The notes under the pieces are model-generated. The model made no database searches, was not told where the DNA came from, and saw only the letters and a program-made list of their open reading frames with translations. DNA of 64,000 bases from Polyodon spathula (taxonomy: Eukaryota; Chordata; Actinopteri; Acipenseriformes; Polyodontidae), in NCBI RefSeq assembly GCF_017654505.1, contig NC_054534.1, positions 46,651,288-46,715,287 on the forward strand, given 5' to 3'. A program made the translations under genes and the position numbers. Shown in pieces: positions 51,201 through 64,000 of this stretch; the stretch's first letter is position 1; each line of letters begins with the position of its first letter.

Positions 51201-51335
51201 AGGTCAGGTTGAAACAAAGTCCTGCTGTGGAATGGACAGCATGTGCCAGGTTTGGCTACCCCTGAGTGTTTTTGTAAACTTAAAGTTAAAAAATTTTAGA
51301 TAAGTCCTTATAAACAGGGAATAGTTGTCAATTAT
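44089..51335. other. Long non-coding stretch with homopolymers, no gene recognised
   Basis: I found no domain-bearing frame, RNA gene or dated element over this 7.2 kb apart from the hairpin at 47531-47649 (listed separately). Simple repeats include A-run 46480-46498, a G-rich strip near 48165-48181 followed by a T28 run at 48232-48259, and a T19 run near 49215. Frames such as 46780-47073 (minus) and 47952-48304 (plus) have no recognisable family. Regulatory elements could be present but cannot be seen from one sequence. Confidence 0.4.
47531..47649. repeat. Long near-perfect hairpin
   Basis: TAGTTAAGAAATACTAAAAG with AAACAAAAATTAAATGACAA pairs with TTGTCATTGAATTTTATTTC and TTTAGTATTTCTTAACTA on the same strand. 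Arms are about 47 nt, with a loop of about 25 nt that itself has GTCTTC/GAC complementarity. This fits a small fold-back MITE; a small-RNA precursor is a less likely alternative. Confidence 0.75.
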
Positions 51336-51391
51336 ATCATATATATATATATATATTAATATCATTGAATATATATATATATATATATACA
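51336..51391. repeat. (TA)n microsatellite, two blocks
   Basis: Two TA arrays separated by TAATATCATTGAA, ending ACACA at the left end of the Tc1 element. Confidence 0.9.
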
Positions 51392-51393
51392 CA

Positions 51394-52712
51394 CAGTGCC
51401 TTGCAAAAGTATTCAGGACCCCTGACCAATTCTCTCATATTACTGAATTACAAATGGTACATTGAAATTTCGTTCTGTTTTGATATTTTATTTTAAAACA
51501 CTTAAACTCAAAATCAATTATTGTAAGGTGATATTGGTTTTATGTTGGGAAATATTTTTAAGAAAAATAAAAAAACTGGGATTGAGGACATTCAGGAGGA
51601 CATTCACCTTTTTGTTCTTGAGCCACTCCAATGTTGCTTTGGCCTTGTGCTTGGGATCATTGTTCTGCTGAAAGGTGAATTTCCTCCCAAGCTTCAGTTT
51701 TTTAGTGGACTGAAGCAGATTCTCTTGCAGTATTTTCCTGTATTTTGCTCCATCCATTCTTCCTTCAATTGTAACAAGATGCCCAGTCCCTGCTGATGAG
51801 AAGCATCCCCACAGCATGATGCTGCCACCACCATACTTCACTCTAGGGATGGTGAGTCTTGAGGCATGGGCAGTGTTAGGTTTGTGCCACACATAGCGCT
51901 TTGAGTTTTGACCAGAAAGCGCTATCTTGGTCTCATCTGACCACAAAACCTTTTCCCACATCGCAGCTGGGTCACTCTCATGCTTTCTGGCAAACTCCAG
52001 ACATGCTTTCAGATGGTACTTTTTGAGTAACTGCTTCCTTCTTGCCACCCACCCATACAGGCCAGTGTTATACAGAGCTCTTGATATGGTTGACTGGTGC
52101 ACCATTACTCCACTCCCAGCCACTGAACTCTGTAGCTCCTTAAAAGTGATTGTTGGCCTCTCTGTGGCTTCTGGGTGGTGTGATGCAGCTTCCACTTCCT
52201 GATTATTGATCCAACTGTGCTCACTGGGATATCCAAACACTTGGATATTATTTTGTACCCTTTCCCTAATCTATGCATTTGTATTACTTTATCTCTAACG
52301 TCTGTAGAATGCTCTTTGGTCTTCATTTTCCTTCAGATTCACAGCCTTACCAATGATCCTTCAACAGTGGGGTTTTTATCCAGAAAATGTGACAGCAACT
52401 TAAATTTTTCACAGGTGGAGGCCAATGGTAAGGTAATTAATTGTGTCCTCGTTAGGGCAATTTCTCTTATCGGTGCAAATTGGGAGCTTCCACAGCACAG
52501 GGGTTGAATACTTATGCAAACAAGATATTTCAGTTTTTTATTTTTCTTAAAAATATTTCCCAACATAAAACCAGTGTCACCTTACAATAGTTGATTCTGA
52601 GTTTCAATGTTTAAAAATAAAATATCAAACAGAATGAAATTTCAATGTACCATTTGTAATTCGGTAATATGAGAGAATTGGTCAGGGGTTTGAATACTTT
52701 TGCAAGGCACTG
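51394..52712 (-). mobile_element. Tc1-like element with long inverted repeats, deleted transposase
   Basis: CAGTGCCTTGCAAAAGTATT at the left is mirrored by the right end finishing GGCACTG followed by TA. Inverted similarity extends about 190 bp inward on both sides (for example TACCATTTGTAAT and its complement, and TATGTTGGGAAATATTTTTA and its complement). Total 1319 bp. The left target dinucleotide is CA rather than TA, inside a TA/CA microsatellite. The transposase on the minus strand is broken. Confidence 0.92.
51601..52326 (-). pseudogene. Tc1-like transposase, frameshifted and C-terminally deleted
   Basis: The start MKTKEHSTDVRDKVIQMH and helix-turn-helix (52326-52150) run into a second frame with the rest: [14 protein letters not shown], first catalytic Asp in [24 protein letters not shown], and [18 protein letters not shown]. 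The Asp expected before N-D-P-K-H is Asn, and the sequence enters the terminal inverted repeat right after KNKKVNVL, so the third catalytic residue and about 80 C-terminal residues are deleted. A further small deletion lies in the linker near 52150. It is clearly inactive. Confidence 0.9.
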
Positions 52713-52720
52713 TATGTGTA

Positions 52721-52738
52721 TATGTGTGTGTGTGTGTG

Positions 52739-52815
<77 letters not shown>

Positions 52816-52832
52816 TATGTGTGTGTGTGTGT

Positions 52833-52899
<67 letters not shown>
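52721..52899. repeat. Compound (TG)n(TA)n microsatellite
   Basis: TG, then about 33 TA units, then TG, then about 27 TA units. It adjoins the right end of the Tc1 element, so with 51336-51391 it forms the split flanks of one target array. Confidence 0.95.
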
Positions 52900-52903
<4 letters not shown>

Positions 52904-53292
52904 CAAACCATGATTTCTTTATCAGTTCATGTATGGGGTATTCTGCATGCTGCAATACAAAAAAATAAACAAAATACAGGGCGGATCTAGTCATGTAGCT
53001 TACATTTTCCAAGATAAACAAATTTAACAAATTTATAACATACTTTGAGGAAATGTTTCTTTCAGTGCAGTTTAGAACACGTGCTAGTAATTTAAGTAAC
53101 GTACTTAGAGTACAACTATAATAAGCAGTACTTGGATTCATTAAAATATGAAAATAGTTTTAAAAATTGTAAAAGCTGTTTTTTCCACTTTCTCTATAAG
53201 CTGAATTAAAGAGTAAGTAGCGAGGTTTCTAAAAAATATAGCATATGTCCCCATGTGTTGCTACAACTGTTTAAATAACGGTCCTGCTAATT

Positions 53293-53602
53293 TTTCTTTT
53301 CATTAACATCCTGACAACGTTTTACTCTTCTAACTTTAAAGTCTGTTTCAAAGCTGTTTTCAAAATGTCCGCTCTAGTACACTGAGGTTTGAGATCTGTC
53401 CTCTAAATCACTGCAAAAAAAAGTGCTCTGGCTTTTCCGTTCCGTACCACATCATGGATCGTTACTGCTGTGTTACTTGTTTGACAATGTGGGCAATATT
53501 CCTTACACTATCAGTGCACTAGGGTGGGCATTTTGAAAACAGTTTTGAAATACTTTAAAGTTACAAGAAAAAATTGTCAGGATGCTAGCAATGAAAATGA
53601 CA
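53293..53602 (+). mobile_element. MITE, copy A, with long inverted arms
   Basis: The left arm (AACATCCTGACAAC, TAACTTTAAAGT, CTGTTTTCAAAATGTCC) is mirrored by the right arm (GGGCATTTTGAAAACAG, ACTTTAAAGTTA, TTGTCAGGATGCTAG). Arms are about 75 bp, total about 310 bp, no coding sequence. The same family, in reverse orientation and split by an LTR, lies at 10281-11146. Confidence 0.88.
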
Positions 53603-55379
53603 GGTTCGTTATTTAGACATTGCAGCAACACGTGGGGGAGAGATGAAGCTGTTTTTTCAAAACCATGCTACTTACTCGTTTAACCTGCTGATGTGCAGGT
53701 GTTTTAGATTGCATCACAGATACAAATCATTGCCAATATTACTGCTGCTTTGTGGAACCCCAGGTTTTTAAAGGACTAGTGTATGACCTTTTGTTTTTCT
53801 GAATTTGTTCTTGTTTTTCTACCAAAAGGTACGCAATAGGCTCGATCATCAACTGCTGAATAAAGCAACCAAGAAAACTATGTGAAATTTGTGAGCCAAT
53901 CCCTCCCTCCTTTATGGCCAGAAATCATTTTCAACTTTATTTGATGTCTTCCGCTTTGGGAATTCATATTTCTCATTAGGCTGCTGTGGCTGTATGAATA
54001 GCTCACAGCGCTTTGCATCTGACAAACCCCTGCATTTTTTTGTTTTTTTTATAGCGATTTGTAAAAAAAAAAATAACATTGAACACGCAAAACTGCATTT
54101 CTTGTCATGAAGGAATACAACACTGGTTTTAGGAGAAATGTATGTGGTGGAGAAACATACATGACCTTGTACAATAAGTCAACAGCACCCATTAAGTAAA
54201 TTATCTGCGACCAGTTTCAAGAAAGAAAAACTGTTTAAATTATAGGCATTGTTGCTTTGCCAACTACAACTTCCTTATTTGTACATCCTGTTGTAATACA
54301 TACAATCAGCGTCTTGCTGTCATAAATAAACTACTGATTGCTGCCAACCGAATCAGGAAACAAACTGCTGCAGAAGCAAAGTGGTAGACAATCTGGAACC
54401 AAATACTCTTCCTGAGAAATATCCAGGTTATCAATAGGTTAATTTACAGATAATGTGAAGGAAATATAAATGTACCATAAAGCATAATGGGGGTAATTAC
54501 AGTATTTGGTTTATCCGTGTTACAATGGCATGACCAAAATCTTTTCTACATTTGCTGATTTTATCAATGTAATAAAGTGTGAGGCACAGTTCTGGATTAC
54601 CTTTCTACAATACCTGCGATAGCTTTTTGTTTAAAACATTTCTTTTGTTTGTTTTGTCGTCATGCAACAGTTCTTCCAATACAGAAAAAGTTTTGTAAGT
54701 ACCCTTACGTTTTGGTACAGAATTCATTTGCATGATAGGCAGGGTTTACAGGAAGTGTTTACTGCTTAGAAAATTGTTCCCATTGATGTTACTGAGAGTT
54801 GATGTATTTAGTTCAAAAGTCAGCCAACTTGTATGTTGTCATAAGCAGGGGAATGGCTACTTAAGTGTTTACTATTTCAGTAGTATGACTGCATGGTAAC
54901 CATGGTTACACTTGGTTAGTGTTATTCAATGGGATTAGCACATTTCAGTATGCCATACATTTTGTTAGCATAACACTTTCATTGCAAGTCCTGTGTCAAT
55001 TTGCTTTAGATAATTTTGTTTTCCAGTCTGTATTTTCACTCTGGTGAAACCTGTTGATCCTCCACCACACTATAAATGAACTTAATGTGTAGTAGGAATT
55101 GTAGAGAATGAAACCAACCCAAAGTTAAAATAATAAAGCAAAATAATTTGTGACTTTCGAGAAACTTGTGTGAATCTGGATCTAATTTTGAGAAATGGTG
55201 ATGAAATGAATGTTTTCAAGAGTCTGTTTTCATAATTAAAATAGTTTGTTATTCACACGACAGTTGTTGAAAGCTGGCCCTTAACTTTCACTAAGCCTAC
55301 TGCACATTTCTGTATCTGTACCCACTTCTGAAGGGGAGACTCTGGTTAGGTTTCAATTTGCCCCCCTTTTGTGTTGTAG
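53603..55379. other. Non-coding stretch upstream of the first visible GNE exon
   Basis: Probably an intron of GNE, because the exon at 55380 is preceded by a pyrimidine-rich tract and AG. No other feature recognised. Confidence 0.45.

Positions 55380-64000
<8,621 letters not shown>

Noticed and set aside
52611..53141. 176-residue frame with YIYIYI repeats
   Set aside because: Translation of a (TA)n microsatellite; the same applies to frames at 34815-35081 and 32263-32451.

Overview
This is eukaryotic, vertebrate-type nuclear DNA: AT-rich, intron-containing, full of microsatellites and degraded mobile elements. The mix of Tc1/mariner, PIF/Harbinger and piggyBac-like DNA transposons, Ty3/Gypsy LTR elements, R2-type LINE and tRNA-derived SINEs points to a fish. 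A non-teleost ray-finned fish such as a sturgeon or paddlefish is my guess from remembered repeat styles; it is inference, not proof.

Only one host gene is recognised with confidence: GNE (UDP-GlcNAc 2-epimerase / ManNAc kinase, the entry enzyme of sialic acid synthesis), on the + strand from 55380 to the window end. Ten coding exons are visible (55380-55585, 56808-57262, 58762-58914, 59303-59515, 60140-60227, 60498-60708, 61408-61537, 62258-62479, 62975-63157, 63982-64000+). All junctions are GT/AG and the phase holds throughout. The window covers the whole epimerase domain and most of the kinase; about the last 110 residues lie beyond it. A GC-richer stretch with NRF1-, CRE- and ETS-like sites and a donor-like GT at 22640-23473 is a possible upstream promoter and 5'UTR exon, unproven.

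The first 55 kb is mostly repeats. 1-6.4 kb: AT-rich repeats, a TA/TG microsatellite, a SINE remnant. 6.47-8.0 kb: full-length dead Tc1 element. 8.4-11.2 kb: dead Ty3/Gypsy element, then a MITE split by a solo LTR with a perfect 5-bp target duplication. 14.7 kb: SINE. 16.5-20.7 kb: Gypsy protease/RT remnant, LINE scrap, and two LTRs enclosing about 2.1 kb of repetitive Pro/Glu-rich sequence. 20.7-21.8 and 38.0-39.4 kb: two copies of an unrecognised modular repeat. 23.8-31.0 kb: ends of a Tc1-like element 7.2 kb apart, enclosing another Tc1 fragment, a large hairpin and a Harbinger element with two gene remnants. 31.5-37.0 kb: two deleted Tc1 elements, long (TA)n, and a second solo LTR inside a MITE. 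39.9-44.1 kb: Tc1 element containing a piggyBac-like MITE, an R2-type LINE tail, a SINE. 44-51 kb: sparse. 51.4-53.6 kb: a Tc1 element inserted in a microsatellite, then an intact MITE of the family seen at 10.3 kb.

The most notable signal is in GNE. The end of the fourth visible coding exon, including its 5' splice site, is the first unit of a 13-copy, 26-bp tandem repeat, giving 13 near-identical candidate donors. No cellular defence system, CRISPR array, tRNA or rRNA gene was found.
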